A DNA stretch of 64,000 nucleotides from Thermoactinomyces sp. DSM 45891 (GCF_900119485.1 NZ_FPJZ01000001.1:288053-352052); one strand, 5' to 3'; shown: positions 8,540 through 18,007, counted from the first letter of the stretch. The notes: generated by a model not told the origin, from the letters alone. Translations and numbers: made by a program.

Positions 8540-8725
8540 ATGTCCGTATTCTGGCAATATTTTATGGTACCTATTATGGTAATCATCAGTGTGCTCGCTG
8601 TACGCGGATTCCTCTTTAACAAGAGAACCGGCAATAAAGGTGGAATTCTCCTGGGTGGTGGATTTACAGCCGCAACTTTATTGGTAACTGCATTGTCCGT
8701 ATATGACTTACTTGTTGGTCTATAA
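8540..8725 (+). CDS. Small two-helix membrane protein, function unknown
   Basis: 61 residues. Two hydrophobic segments (about 5-22 and 38-58) are joined by a short basic, glycine-rich loop (FNKRTGNKGG). The ATG at 8540 is preferred because AGGCAGG lies just upstream; an in-frame ATG at 8498 lacks such a site. It converges with lipB, with a terminator between. I do not recognise a family. Confidence 0.6.
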   Translation: MSVFWQYFMVPIMVIISVLAVRGFLFNKRTGNKGGILLGGGFTAATLLVTALSVYDLLVGL

Positions 8726-8733
8726 ACCTACTA

Positions 8734-8769
8734 CATAACCTCCACTCGAATATTCAAGTGGAGGTTATG
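8734..8769. terminator. Bidirectional terminator between the small membrane gene and lipB
   Basis: Perfect 13-bp stem, 8734-8746 with 8757-8769, with a 10-base loop. It lies between two convergent genes, 8 bases after the plus-strand stop and 2 bases before the lipB stop. T-runs are weak on both sides. Confidence 0.7.
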
Positions 8770-8771
8770 CA

Positions 8772-9503
8772 TTACCGGTACTCTTTGCGAATCCAACTAA
8801 GTACGTCCTCTTCATCCTCTACTACATAGGAAGACAAACACCTTTCATCCTTCGCTTTCCAACCAAACACTTCTTCCACCGCTTCGATTACATAATCCAT
8901 CACGGGAGCAAGATCTATTTCTCTCCCTAGTAGCTTTTCAAGCGAGGTAACTCCGTATTCCTGAATGCCACACGGGATAATGGTTTGAAAAAACTGAAGG
9001 TCACTGTTTACATTTAGCGCAAATCCGTGACTAGTAATATATCCTTTTCGCGTACGAGCACGATTAAATTTTACCCCTATAGCCGCTACTTTCTCTTCTC
9101 CAATCCAGACCCCGGTATACGGCGCTTTTCGGCTTGGTTGTAGCCCAAAGTGGCGCAAGGCAATGATGAGAACTTCTTCCAACTGACGCAGATAGGCGTG
9201 CGCATCATTTCCCTGTGTTGCTAGGTCAAAAATAGGATAACCCACCAACTGTCCCGGTCCATGATAGGTAACATCCCCACCGCGATCAATCTCAACCAGA
9301 TCCATTCCCATCTCGGCATACTGCTCTTTAGAAAATAGTAAGTTCTCTGTATGGCTTCCTCTTCCTAGTGTGAGGGTATGAGGATGTTCTAATAGCAAGA
9401 GTTGGCTGGGAAGACCTTCGTGGTCGATCTCGTGTACGAGCTTTTTTTGTAGATCCCAGGCTTCTTGATATGGAATGGGACCTAATCGTTGTATTTCAAA
9501 CAT
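8772..9503 (-). CDS. lipB: Octanoyl-(acyl carrier protein):protein octanoyltransferase
   Basis: 243 residues. LipB moves octanoyl from octanoyl-ACP to the lipoyl-domain lysine, the first step of lipoate assembly. The signature DVTYHGPGQLVGYPIFDL is intact, as are the catalytic Lys in AAIGVK and Cys in IPCGI. ATG at 9503 follows AGGATG; an in-frame GTG lies 9 bases earlier. B. subtilis uses LipM/LipL instead, so a classical LipB is a useful taxonomic clue. It sits downstream of bkdB, whose lipoyl domain is one of its likely clients. Confidence 0.93.
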   Translation of the reverse strand: MFEIQRLGPIPYQEAWDLQKKLVHEIDHEGLPSQLLLLEHPHTLTLGRGSHTENLLFSKEQYAEMGMDLVEIDRGGDVTYHGPGQLVGYPIFDLATQGNDAHAYLRQLEEVLIIALRHFGLQPSRKAPYTGVWIGEEKVAAIGVKFNRARTRKGYITSHGFALNVNSDLQFFQTIIPCGIQEYGVTSLEKLLGREIDLAPVMDYVIEAVEEVFGWKAKDERCLSSYVVEDEEDVLSWIRKEYR

Positions 9504-9848
9504 GTTGCTCACATCCTAGTAGGGCTTTGTCCGATATGTATTGTACTGTATTGATTGTACCATAAGTTATTTAAATAGATCTAAAAGGACAGATGATAGG
9601 CTTGTTGATGAATCAGAGTACCGGAGCCATATATCTGCCCGCATCATAGAAGTAAGGAGTGTCTATTTGATACCGGCGATGTTAGCGATCCTACCTAGTG
9701 CAGATATCCGTAGCATGGGGCGCTTTGGTGCAACATATCTGAGCGCTTTTTGCGAGTTTTGCACCAGCCCCAACACTTCATTACTCGAACAACGAACAGG
9801 CACCCTACTCAGAGCACCTGTTCATCATCTAAACGAACTCTTACCAAG
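9504..9848. other. Gene-free region between bkdB and lipB with nested repeats
   Basis: About 345 bases with no convincing gene. A frame at 9541-9852 exists but has no binding site, no family and unusual composition. The region holds an imperfect long inverted repeat (9717-9771: GGGGC and GGTGCAA pairing with TTGCACC and GCCCC), and two degenerate direct copies of a 20-base word (9623-9642 and 9727-9746, 15 of 20 identical). A second imperfect hairpin near 9795-9824 could end the bkd transcript. The lipB promoter should lie toward 9540. It could be a decayed mobile or repeat element. Confidence 0.5.
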
Positions 9849-11180
9849 TTAAAATGTTGAATCGACCGTATACTCCTCTAGCAATTCTTTTACACGTGCT
9901 AAGAATCGCCCTGCTACTAGACCATCTAATACCCGATGATCCAACGACATACAGATGTTCATCATATCACGCACAGCAAACATATGATTCACCACTACAG
10001 GACGCTTCACAATCGCTTCAAAAGAGAGAATCGCGGCTTGTGGTTGGTTAATAATCGGTTGAGACATAACAGATCCGAAAGATCCTGTGTTATTAACCGT
10101 GAACGTTCCACCTTGTAGATCGCTTAGGTCTAGTTTTCCAGCACGAGTCTTCTGGGCTAAGGTGTTTACTTTCTTAGCAAGTCCCAAAATCGAAAGCTCA
10201 TCCACGTCTGGAATCACCGGCACATAAAGTGCATCATCCGTTGCCACTGCGATCGAGATATTAATCCTCTTCTTCTGAACGATCTTATCCCCACCCCACA
10301 TGGAGTTAATAACTGGGAATTCCTTTAAGGCATCACTAACGGCTTTGATAAAGAATGGCATAAAGGTCAATGATACACCTTCACGAACTTTAAAATCATT
10401 TTTCATCTTATTACGAAGTTCAACGAGACCCGTTACATCCACTTCCATCATCGTCCATGCATGTGGTGCCTCGTGTTTACTTTGCACCATACGGCTGGCG
10501 ATGGTTTTACGCACACTAGTAAGAGGGATCTCGATATCGCCTTCTTCTGTGACAACTCCCATAGCTGGTTTGCTAGCTGGTGGAGTTGTCGAAAGTGCTG
10601 TATCCACATCGACAGTAGGTGCCTGTGCTACCACAGATTCATCCATTGAAACTGCCTGAGGAGCAGGAGCACTTCCCACTTTTCCGATTCCTTGTTCTAT
10701 AGCGGTCAAGATATCTTTTCGAGTAATTCGACCGCCTGCACCTGTTCCCGTAAGAAGAGTAAGATCGATATCGTGTTCCTGCGATAAGCGTAAAACTGCT
10801 GGGGAGAAGCGTCCACTGTCTGAACCACGTTTACCAGCTAAGTCTACTTTGGCTGGAGCTGGGGATGAAGCATTCGTTGTAGCCGGCTTCGATTCTTCTA
10901 CAGCAGGGGTAGCTGGAGCCGCCGTACTTGCTTCTTCCGCACCTTCCTCTGCCATTTTGCAAATAATCTCTCCAACTGCTACGGTCTCGCCTTCTCCTGC
11001 CACGATCTCAACCATCGTTCCCTCAAACGTAGCAGGAACCTCTGCATTTACTTTATCTGTCGATACTTCACAGATTGCTTCATACTTGGCTACAGGGTCA
11101 CCCGGTTTCTTTAACCACTTGGCAATGGTGCCTTCTGTAACACTCTCACCAAGCTGAGGCATTTTAATTTCAGTTGCCAT
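9849..11180 (-). CDS. bkdB: Branched-chain 2-oxo acid dehydrogenase E2, dihydrolipoyl acyltransferase
   Basis: 443 residues. Domains in order: N-terminal lipoyl domain with the modified Lys in EVSTDKVNAEV (about 40-50), an Ala/Pro-rich linker, a peripheral subunit-binding domain (about 130-165, ending GAGGRITRKDI), a second linker, and the catalytic acyltransferase domain with the active-site His in SLDHRVLDG near the C terminus. ATG at 11180 follows GGAGG by 8 bases. It is the last gene of the ptb-bkd operon. Confidence 0.95.
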   Translation of the reverse strand: MATEIKMPQLGESVTEGTIAKWLKKPGDPVAKYEAICEVSTDKVNAEVPATFEGTMVEIVAGEGETVAVGEIICKMAEEGAEEASTAAPATPAVEESKPATTNASSPAPAKVDLAGKRGSDSGRFSPAVLRLSQEHDIDLTLLTGTGAGGRITRKDILTAIEQGIGKVGSAPAPQAVSMDESVVAQAPTVDVDTALSTTPPASKPAMGVVTEEGDIEIPLTSVRKTIASRMVQSKHEAPHAWTMMEVDVTGLVELRNKMKNDFKVREGVSLTFMPFFIKAVSDALKEFPVINSMWGGDKIVQKKRINISIAVATDDALYVPVIPDVDELSILGLAKKVNTLAQKTRAGKLDLSDLQGGTFTVNNTGSFGSVMSQPIINQPQAAILSFEAIVKRPVVVNHMFAVRDMMNICMSLDHRVLDGLVAGRFLARVKELLEEYTVDSTF

Positions 11181-11221
11181 CGCTGGATCCTCCTTCAATT
11201 CGTCTGCTTACATGATGAAAA

Positions 11222-12205
11222 TTAGAATTCTGCTAGTTCACGGACTGCTTTGGCAATTTTATCTGGGTTTAAGATAAATTCCTTTTCCAATGTCGGACTA
11301 TATGGCATAGCAGGAACATCTGGACCCGCAAGACGGCGTACAGGAGCATCTAGCTCAAAGAATGCCTCTTCGGCAATAATCGCTGATACCTCGCCACCAA
11401 AGCCACCTGTAAGATTATCTTCATGAACCACGAGTACTTTTCCCGTCTTAGCAACGGCTTCTAAAACGGCTTCTTTATCGAGTGGAACCAAGGTACGCAA
11501 ATCGAGAACGTGTACACTAATCCCGTCTTTTTCTAGCTGTTCTGCCGCTTGCAGAGCAAAGTGAACCATCATTCCGTATGTAATAACGGTTACATCTGTC
11601 CCTTCGCGCTTCACGTCAGCCTTACCGATTGGAATCGTATAATCATCCGCAGGTACTTCCCCTTTAATCAGGCGGTAGCAACGTTTATGCTCAAAGAATA
11701 AAACTGGATCATCATCACGAATAGCAGATTTCAACAAACCTTTTACATCATAGGGGGTAGATGGAGTGACAATTTTCAAACCAGGTACTCCTGTAAAGAT
11801 TTTCTCTACACTTTGAGAATGGTAAAGCGCACCGTGAATCCCTCCGCCATATGGAGCACGCACGACCATTGGACAAGACCACCTATTATTAGAGCGATAA
11901 CGAATTTTAGACGCTTCACTTATGATCTGGTTGATAGCCGGCATAATAAAGTCAGCAAATTGCATCTCTGCAATCGGACGCTTTCCATACGCGGCGGCTC
12001 CGATCGCCACACCCGCAATTGCAGATTCTGTCAGAGGGGTATCCAGTACACGATCCTCTCCAAACTCACTATATAAACCGTCCGTAGCGCGGAATACTCC
12101 ACCACGCACACCTACGTCTTCTCCTAACACGAATACCTGAGAGTCCCGTTGCATCTCCTCACGCATCGCCAGCGTTACTGCTTCGATATAAGACATTACT
12201 GCCAT
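11222..12205 (-). CDS. bkdAB: Branched-chain 2-oxo acid dehydrogenase E1 beta
   Basis: 327 residues, the usual length. It starts MAVMSYIEAVTLAMREEM and carries FVLGEDVG, AEMQFADFI and the C-terminal transketolase domain with VVHEDNLTGGFGGE. With E1 alpha it forms the thiamine-diphosphate-dependent decarboxylase of Val, Leu and Ile keto acids. GGGGGA precedes the ATG. It follows bkdAA with a 14-base gap. Confidence 0.95.
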   Translation of the reverse strand: MAVMSYIEAVTLAMREEMQRDSQVFVLGEDVGVRGGVFRATDGLYSEFGEDRVLDTPLTESAIAGVAIGAAAYGKRPIAEMQFADFIMPAINQIISEASKIRYRSNNRWSCPMVVRAPYGGGIHGALYHSQSVEKIFTGVPGLKIVTPSTPYDVKGLLKSAIRDDDPVLFFEHKRCYRLIKGEVPADDYTIPIGKADVKREGTDVTVITYGMMVHFALQAAEQLEKDGISVHVLDLRTLVPLDKEAVLEAVAKTGKVLVVHEDNLTGGFGGEVSAIIAEEAFFELDAPVRRLAGPDVPAMPYSPTLEKEFILNPDKIAKAVRELAEF

Positions 12206-12219
12206 GTTGATGGTTCCCC

Positions 12220-13203
12220 CTATTCCGCAAATACGTATTTATATGTTTCTGATGGATCTGGGTAGGCTGCCTTTTCTGCATAATCGGTAGCAGCATCTAC
12301 TTCCTTCTTGATCTCTGCTTGAATCTGCTCATCTGACTCTTCTGTTAAGATACCATGATCCAGCAAGTATCCGCGATATTGGAACAACGAATCTTTTTTC
12401 TTCGCCTCATCCACTTCTTCACGGGAACGGTAGGTACGATCATCGTCATCACTTGAGTGGGGAACCAAACGATAGGAAATGGTTTCCACCAAGGTTGGCC
12501 CTTCTCCTCGACGTCCACGTTCCACTGCCTCTTTTACAGCACGATACACCTCTAGTGGATCGTTTCCATCTACTGAAACGCCCGGCATACCATAACCAGC
12601 ACCACGAGCTGCGATACTTCCACCCGCAACTTGCTTCTCTAGCGGGACGGAGATTGCGTACTGGTTGTTTTGTACCATAAAGATAACCGGCAATTTATGA
12701 ACACCAGCAAAGTTCATCGCTTCATGCAAGTCCCCTTGGTTTGCAGAACCTTCGCCACATGTCGTAAGAACGACAAAATCTTTTTTATCCAGCTTTCCCG
12801 CATACGCAATTCCTGTAGCATGTACCATCTGAGTGGTTACAGGAGAAGAGCCTGTGAGAATTCGATAACGATGATCACCAAAGTGGCCCGGCATCTGACG
12901 TCCACCACTATTTGGGTCTTCTGCTTTTGCAAAGGAAGAGAGCAGATAATCTTTAGCCGTTTGTCCCATTACCATCACAAGCCCCATATCACGATAGTAC
13001 GGACATAACCAATCCTTTTCCGTATCAAGTGCAAATCCAGCGCCTACTTGTGCCGCTTCATGCCCTTGACAAGAAATAACAAATGGGATCTTACCTGCAC
13101 GGTTTAATAACCAAGTACGCTCGTCTGTTTTACGTGCTAGTGACATATATCGATACATACTAACTGCTTGCTCATCTGTTAACCCTAACTCTTTATGTTT
13201 CAA
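12220..13203 (-). CDS. bkdAA: Branched-chain 2-oxo acid dehydrogenase E1 alpha
   Basis: 327 residues. The thiamine-diphosphate motif begins GEGSANQGDLHEA and ends MVQNNQ; the conserved SCQGHEAAQVG and the Ser/His-rich phosphorylation-loop equivalent YRLVPHSSDDDDRTYR are present. The start is TTG at 13203 after GGGGGG with suitable spacing. Encoded between the E3 and E1 beta genes. Confidence 0.95.
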   Translation of the reverse strand: MKHKELGLTDEQAVSMYRYMSLARKTDERTWLLNRAGKIPFVISCQGHEAAQVGAGFALDTEKDWLCPYYRDMGLVMVMGQTAKDYLLSSFAKAEDPNSGGRQMPGHFGDHRYRILTGSSPVTTQMVHATGIAYAGKLDKKDFVVLTTCGEGSANQGDLHEAMNFAGVHKLPVIFMVQNNQYAISVPLEKQVAGGSIAARGAGYGMPGVSVDGNDPLEVYRAVKEAVERGRRGEGPTLVETISYRLVPHSSDDDDRTYRSREEVDEAKKKDSLFQYRGYLLDHGILTEESDEQIQAEIKKEVDAATDYAEKAAYPDPSETYKYVFAE

Positions 13204-13220
13204 GGAAATCCCCCCTCAAA

Positions 13221-14645
13221 TTAACCATGAATCGCCTTTCCATCTACAGCAAGTGCTACTTCTCCATATACCTCTGACAACGTAGGATGCGGATGAATCG
13301 CTTGCGAGATCTCCCATGCCGTCGCATCGAGAACCTTAGCCAGTCCGGCCTCTCCGATTAGATCCGTTGCATGTGCACCAATGATATGTACACCTAACAA
13401 ATCATCTGTTTTCGCATCCGATATCATCTTAATAAATCCATCTGTCTCACCAAATACAAGGGATTTCCCTACTCCGCGGAATGGAAATTTCCCAACCTTC
13501 ACTTCATACCCGCGATCTTTTGCTTCTTGCTCTGTAAAACCGATGCTTCCTACCTCTGGACGACTGTACGTACAGCGAGGAACCATTGTACTATCAATGG
13601 CATGTACATCTTTTCTAGCCATATGTTCAACCGCTAAAATCCCTTCATGAGAAGCCACGTGAGCTAGTTGATAGCCACCGTTTACATCCCCAATCGCGTA
13701 AATATGGGATTCTGCTGTTTGCATAAAGTCGTTTACTTGAATAACGCCTTTTTCCACTTTGATGGAAGTGTTTTGTAAGCCGATATCTTCGATATTAGCC
13801 TGACGACCTACTGAAACAAATACTTTCTCTGCTTCAAATGTCTCCATCTTACCATCTTTTTCAGCCACAACAGTTACAGAACCATCAGCCACCTTCACTT
13901 CTTCAGAAAGAACCTTCGCATTTGTAATTACTTTTACTTTCCGTTTTTTGAAAATACGAGTCATTTCTTTACTAACATCTGCATCTTCAAACGGTAAAAT
14001 TCGATCAGCATATTCAATTATGGTTACTTCCACACCAAAATCACTTAGCATCGAAGCCCACTCGATCCCAATCACGCCTCCCCCAATAATAATCATCGAT
14101 TTCGGAAGCGTTTCCATTTTCAATGCATGATCCGAGTTCAATATATGAATCCCATCGATCTCAAGTCCCGGAAGAGTACGCGGACGAGAGCCTGTTGCAA
14201 CCATCACAAATTGAGGGATAAGCATATCTGATTCTCCCCCATCCGCTCTTTCTACCGAAATCGTGCCTGGCATAGGAGAAAAGATAGAGGGCCCTAAAAT
14301 GCGACCAAACCCCTTGTAGACGTCTACTTTATTTTTTTTAAGAAGCCCTTCCACTCCTTTATGGAGCTGGGAAACGATTTCATTTTTTCGTTTTTGCACT
14401 AAGTTCATGGAGAGCTGAACATCACCCGCAGTGATCCCATAACTCTCACTATTTTTCATTTCGTGATATACTTCAGCACTTCGCAGGAGGGACTTACTCG
14501 GAACACAACCTCTATGTAAGCACACTCCACCCACATGTTCTTTTTCAACTACAGCCACTTTCATTCCTAGTTGCGTAGCCCGGACAGCAGCTACATAGCC
14601 GCCCGGCCCCGCACCAAGGACCACGAGATCATAATTTTCTGCCAT
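13221..14645 (-). CDS. lpdV: Dihydrolipoyl dehydrogenase E3 of the Bkd complex
   Basis: 474 residues. FAD site VVLGAGPGGYVAA at the N terminus, redox-active disulfide GGVCLHRGCVPSKS near residue 40-53, NAD site IIGGGVIGIEWAS near 180, second FAD motif IYAIGDVNGG, and the His-Glu pair in HPHPTLSE near the C terminus. It reoxidises the dihydrolipoyl arm of BkdB with NAD. GGAGACGAGAAGAGC precedes the ATG. Confidence 0.95.
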   Translation of the reverse strand: MAENYDLVVLGAGPGGYVAAVRATQLGMKVAVVEKEHVGGVCLHRGCVPSKSLLRSAEVYHEMKNSESYGITAGDVQLSMNLVQKRKNEIVSQLHKGVEGLLKKNKVDVYKGFGRILGPSIFSPMPGTISVERADGGESDMLIPQFVMVATGSRPRTLPGLEIDGIHILNSDHALKMETLPKSMIIIGGGVIGIEWASMLSDFGVEVTIIEYADRILPFEDADVSKEMTRIFKKRKVKVITNAKVLSEEVKVADGSVTVVAEKDGKMETFEAEKVFVSVGRQANIEDIGLQNTSIKVEKGVIQVNDFMQTAESHIYAIGDVNGGYQLAHVASHEGILAVEHMARKDVHAIDSTMVPRCTYSRPEVGSIGFTEQEAKDRGYEVKVGKFPFRGVGKSLVFGETDGFIKMISDAKTDDLLGVHIIGAHATDLIGEAGLAKVLDATAWEISQAIHPHPTLSEVYGEVALAVDGKAIHG

Positions 14646-14662
14646 GCTCTTCTCGTCTCCTT

Positions 14663-15745
14663 TTACTGTGGTGGATATTGTTTTGCTTCTTCTTCTTGAC
14701 GTAACACGCGAAGAGCACCTTCTGCAAGAGCTTGTAGTTCATCTTCACCCGGAACAACGCAAACCGGAGCAATCCACTCTACGCGTTCCTGAATCATCGA
14801 CGTAAAGAGTTGTCCATATGCTAACCCGCCCGTCAAAATGATCTGATCTACTTCCCCTTTTAATACAGCTGCATACGCACCAATCTCTTTTGCTACTTGA
14901 TAGGCCATAGCTTCATATACGAGTTTGGCTCTTGTATCTCCTTCTTGAATCCGCTCTTCTACTTCTCTTGCATCCGTCGTTCCTAGATACCCCATGAGTC
15001 CACCTTTACCCACGATCATCTTCATAATTTCGCTCGCAAAATATTTCCCTGAATAACTAAGAGCTACTAAGTCACCTACAGGTAACGTACCCGCACGCTC
15101 TGGTGAAAAAGGGCCTTCTCCTGCAAGTCCATTATTTACATCAATGACACGTCCTTTTTGATGGGCCCCTACTGTAATTCCTCCACCCATGTGGACAATC
15201 AAATAATTAACTTCTTCATAACGTTTGTTTTGCTCTTTGGCTACACGACGTGCAACTGCTTTTTGATTTAACGCATGAAAGATACTACGGCGTTCAATCT
15301 CTGGAACACCTGAGATTCTCGCCACTGGTTGTAGTTCGTCCACCACTACAGGGTCGACGATAAACGCAGGAATTTGTAGTTGATTAGCAATGTCACTGGC
15401 AATCAATCCCGCTAAATTGGAAGCATGCATTCCGTAGCGACCGGATCGCAAGTCCGCTAACATCGTGTCATTAATAGCATACGTGCCACCAGGGATAGGG
15501 CGTAATAAGCCTCCCCTAGCAACAATGGCATGAAATCGGGTTATATTCATACCCTCTCGATCCAATGTATCTAAAATCACTTGTTTACGAAAGGGATATT
15601 GACTCACTAACTCCGGAAATTGAGCCAACTCTTTTGCATTATGACGTAGGGTAATATCTAAGATCGCTTTCTCATTATCAAATACCCCTATTTTGGTCGA
15701 GGTAGATCCAGGGTTTATCGTAAGAACCCGTAAGACTTCATGCAC
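14663..15745 (-). CDS. buk: Butyrate kinase
   Basis: 360 residues of the acetate/butyrate kinase (ASKHA) fold: INPGSTSTKIG phosphate loop at the N terminus, HMGGGITVGAH adenosine/phosphate region and DQIILTGGLAYG near the C terminus. It makes ATP from branched acyl-phosphates supplied by Ptb. GTG at 15745 is preferred because GGAG lies 8 bases upstream; a TTG further up lacks a site. Bcd lies upstream and lpdV downstream, as in B. subtilis. Confidence 0.93.
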   Translation of the reverse strand: MHEVLRVLTINPGSTSTKIGVFDNEKAILDITLRHNAKELAQFPELVSQYPFRKQVILDTLDREGMNITRFHAIVARGGLLRPIPGGTYAINDTMLADLRSGRYGMHASNLAGLIASDIANQLQIPAFIVDPVVVDELQPVARISGVPEIERRSIFHALNQKAVARRVAKEQNKRYEEVNYLIVHMGGGITVGAHQKGRVIDVNNGLAGEGPFSPERAGTLPVGDLVALSYSGKYFASEIMKMIVGKGGLMGYLGTTDAREVEERIQEGDTRAKLVYEAMAYQVAKEIGAYAAVLKGEVDQIILTGGLAYGQLFTSMIQERVEWIAPVCVVPGEDELQALAEGALRVLRQEEEAKQYPPQ

Positions 15746-15774
15746 TTCTAACACTCCTAACAATCCCGAACATA

Positions 15775-16869
15775 TTATCGTTGATTGAGCGAATGTCGCT
15801 CTGTTTGTACAAAGGTACTACGAGATTGGCGCAACGAAGCGATCCGCTCTTCTGCCATACGGTCAGCCGCTTGATAACTTGGGATCCCGTCCCGTTTCGC
15901 AATCTCAAATACACGTAGAATGTTGTCATAGATTCCTTCTACTTTTTTCATCGCCCGCTCTGGATTATACCCTACTAGTTCATCCGCAACGTTAATTAAT
16001 CCACCTGCATTAATCACATAGTCTGGAGCATATACCATTCCGCGCTCCTCTAGTATGTCACCGTGGCGATCTTCACGTAATTGGTTATTAGCAGAACCAG
16101 CAACCACTTTACATTTCAAGCGCTCAATTGTGTCATCATTAATGATTCCACCTAAAGCACATGGAGCAAAAATGTCACATTCCACATCGTAAATTTCCTC
16201 CGGAGACACACGAATTGCACCGAAGTCATTTACTGCCCGTTGCACATTTTCTTCATTAATATCCGTAACGATTAATTTTACATTTTCTTTATGGAGGTAT
16301 TCACACATGCTATAAGCTACATTTCCAACACCTTGAACAGCTACAACAAGCCCATCTAAAGCATCAGATCCAAATGCTTCTTTCGCTGCTGCCTTCATCC
16401 CTTTATAAACTCCAAATGCTGTTACAGGAGATGGGTTACCTGAAGAACCGAATGCTGGAGAAATCCCCGTAACATACTTTGTTTCCAAGTGAATGAGATC
16501 CATATCTTCTACGCTTGTTCCAACATCCTCAGCCGTAATATAACGTCCGTTTAATCCTTCGATATAACGACCTAGAGAACGGAATAATTCTTCACTCTTA
16601 TCTTTTTTAGGGTCTCCAATCAAAACTGTTTTCCCACCGCCGAGGTTAAGACCCGCTGCTGCCGCTTTATATGTCATTCCTCTTGCTAAACGAAGTGCAT
16701 CTTCCATTGCCTCTTCTTCCGTAGCATATGTCCACATGCGTAAACCACCAAGCGCAGGCCCGAGTGTAGTATCATGAATCGCAATAATCGCTTTTAATCC
16801 AGAGTTCTTATCTTGACAAATGACGACTTGCTCATAATCATATTTCTCCATGTAGTCAAACAGTTTCAT
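15775..16869 (-). CDS. bcd: Leucine dehydrogenase (branched-chain amino acid dehydrogenase)
   Basis: 364 residues, the exact usual length. Catalytic region GGLRMW and LNLGGGKTVLIGD with the active-site Lys, then the NAD domain with VAVQGVGNVAYSM. It oxidatively deaminates Leu, Val and Ile to the keto acids used by the Bkd complex. ATG at 16869 lies 8 bases after GGGG. The C-terminal tail RQSRSTFVQTERHSLNQR is basic and polar. Confidence 0.94.
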   Translation of the reverse strand: MKLFDYMEKYDYEQVVICQDKNSGLKAIIAIHDTTLGPALGGLRMWTYATEEEAMEDALRLARGMTYKAAAAGLNLGGGKTVLIGDPKKDKSEELFRSLGRYIEGLNGRYITAEDVGTSVEDMDLIHLETKYVTGISPAFGSSGNPSPVTAFGVYKGMKAAAKEAFGSDALDGLVVAVQGVGNVAYSMCEYLHKENVKLIVTDINEENVQRAVNDFGAIRVSPEEIYDVECDIFAPCALGGIINDDTIERLKCKVVAGSANNQLREDRHGDILEERGMVYAPDYVINAGGLINVADELVGYNPERAMKKVEGIYDNILRVFEIAKRDGIPSYQAADRMAEERIASLRQSRSTFVQTERHSLNQR

Positions 16870-16883
16870 TAGACTATCCCCTT

Positions 16884-17810
16884 TCAACTATTACCGTTTT
16901 TGAAATGGTCGGCTTGTAGTACAGCCATAGCAATCGAATATAGCTTTGCTTCAGCTGAATCAGCTCGCGATGTTAATACAATCGGAGCCTTTGCACCCAG
17001 TACAAGCGCGCCAATCTTCGCCTTTGCAAAATAAACCATTGATTTATAAAGAATATTTCCTGCCTCAATGTCAGGAACGAATAAAACATCTGCTTTACCA
17101 GCTACAGGACTATGAATGCCTTTATGCTCTGCAGATTCAACAGATACCGCATTATCCAGTGCAAAAGGTCCATCCACAATCGCACCTTTAATTTGTCCAC
17201 GGCGATTCATCTGGGACAGTGCCGCTGCATCTAAAGTAGGTTGCATAGAAGGATTTACGACTTCTACTGCGCCGAGCACCGCTACTTTCGGTTCTGAAAG
17301 ACCTAATGAATGGCAGAAATCAATTACATTTTCAAGAATTTGTACCTTATCCTTTAATTCAGGAGCCACATTTAACGCTGGGTCTGTTACATGGATTAGA
17401 TGGTCAAAGCCAGGAACTTCAAATGAAGCAACATGGCTTAGTACTTTTCCAGCCCGTAAGCCCTTTTCTTTATTTAATACGGCACGAAGAAAGTCAGCGG
17501 TTTGCACCATACCTTTCATCAGTACATCTGCACGTTTTTCACTAACAGCCGTCACTGCCAATAAGCACGCCTCCGCAATCGAGGTAGCATGTACCACTTC
17601 CCCTGACGCCAGATCTAAGCCAATCTCAGAGCCGATCGAGCGAATCTTCTCTTCATCTCCAAACAATACAAAGTCGGCAATTCGATGCTTCTTAGCATCT
17701 AGCACAGCTTCTAACACTTCTTGATCAGCTGCTGCCGCGACTGCTACGGTTACAGAAGGAAGAGATTCTGCATACTTCACTACTTGCTCAAACGTTGTTA
17801 ACATTTTCAT
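16884..17810 (-). CDS. ptb: Phosphate butyryltransferase
   Basis: 308 residues of the phosphate acetyl/butyryltransferase family. Recognisable segments are ADVLMKGMVQTADFLRAVL, LSHVASFEVPGFDHLI, KVAVLGAVEVVNPSMQ and GKADVLFVPDIEAGN. It converts branched acyl-CoA to acyl-phosphate for Buk. It is the first gene of the operon, with a sigma-54 promoter about 85 bases upstream. bcd starts 14 bases after its end. Confidence 0.93.
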   Translation of the reverse strand: MKMLTTFEQVVKYAESLPSVTVAVAAAADQEVLEAVLDAKKHRIADFVLFGDEEKIRSIGSEIGLDLASGEVVHATSIAEACLLAVTAVSEKRADVLMKGMVQTADFLRAVLNKEKGLRAGKVLSHVASFEVPGFDHLIHVTDPALNVAPELKDKVQILENVIDFCHSLGLSEPKVAVLGAVEVVNPSMQPTLDAAALSQMNRRGQIKGAIVDGPFALDNAVSVESAEHKGIHSPVAGKADVLFVPDIEAGNILYKSMVYFAKAKIGALVLGAKAPIVLTSRADSAEAKLYSIAMAVLQADHFKNGNS

Positions 17811-17894
17811 GATGACCTACACCTCTTTGACCAACTAAGTGGCTAAATGTAATTAAATATAACGAATCGGAAGCCGCTAGTCACCCTTTTATTA

Positions 17895-17910
17895 TGCAAG
17901 AACAATGCCA
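17895..17910 (-). promoter_or_regulatory. Sigma-54 (SigL) promoter of the ptb-bkd operon
   Basis: On the minus strand TGGCAT-N5-TTGCA, matching the -24/-12 consensus TGGCAC-N5-TTGCW. It lies 85 bases before the ptb ATG and directly downstream of the bkdR stop. BkdR upstream is a sigma-54 activator, so the pairing is coherent with the known B. subtilis bkd system. Confidence 0.9.
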
Positions 17911-17954
17911 ACACCATAAAACAAGGAAATGACATCAGTAACCGCTATACATTC

Positions 17955-18000
17955 TGCATTATTTTGCAAAAATGCAAGCTTTTACATGCAATAAATTGCA
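17955..18000. promoter_or_regulatory. Probable BkdR upstream activating sites
   Basis: Two 14-base elements of form TGCA-N6-TGCA (17955-17968 and 17987-18000) have centres 32 bases apart, about three helical turns. A further TGCA lies at 17973-17976. They are 45-105 bases upstream of the -24 element, the usual place for sigma-54 enhancer sites. That BkdR binds them is inferred from position and symmetry. Confidence 0.7.
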
Positions 18001-18007
18001 GAGTGCT

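Noticed and set aside
8500..8634. N-terminal extension of the short minus-strand frame at 8353
   Set aside because: It overlaps the better-supported plus-strand membrane protein gene and has no start signal.
9541..9852. 103-codon plus-strand frame between lipB and bkdB
   Set aside because: No binding site or family and the sequence overlaps inverted repeats; treated as noncoding.
17116..17724. 202-codon plus-strand frame
   Set aside because: Lies wholly antisense to ptb, which has clear family motifs.
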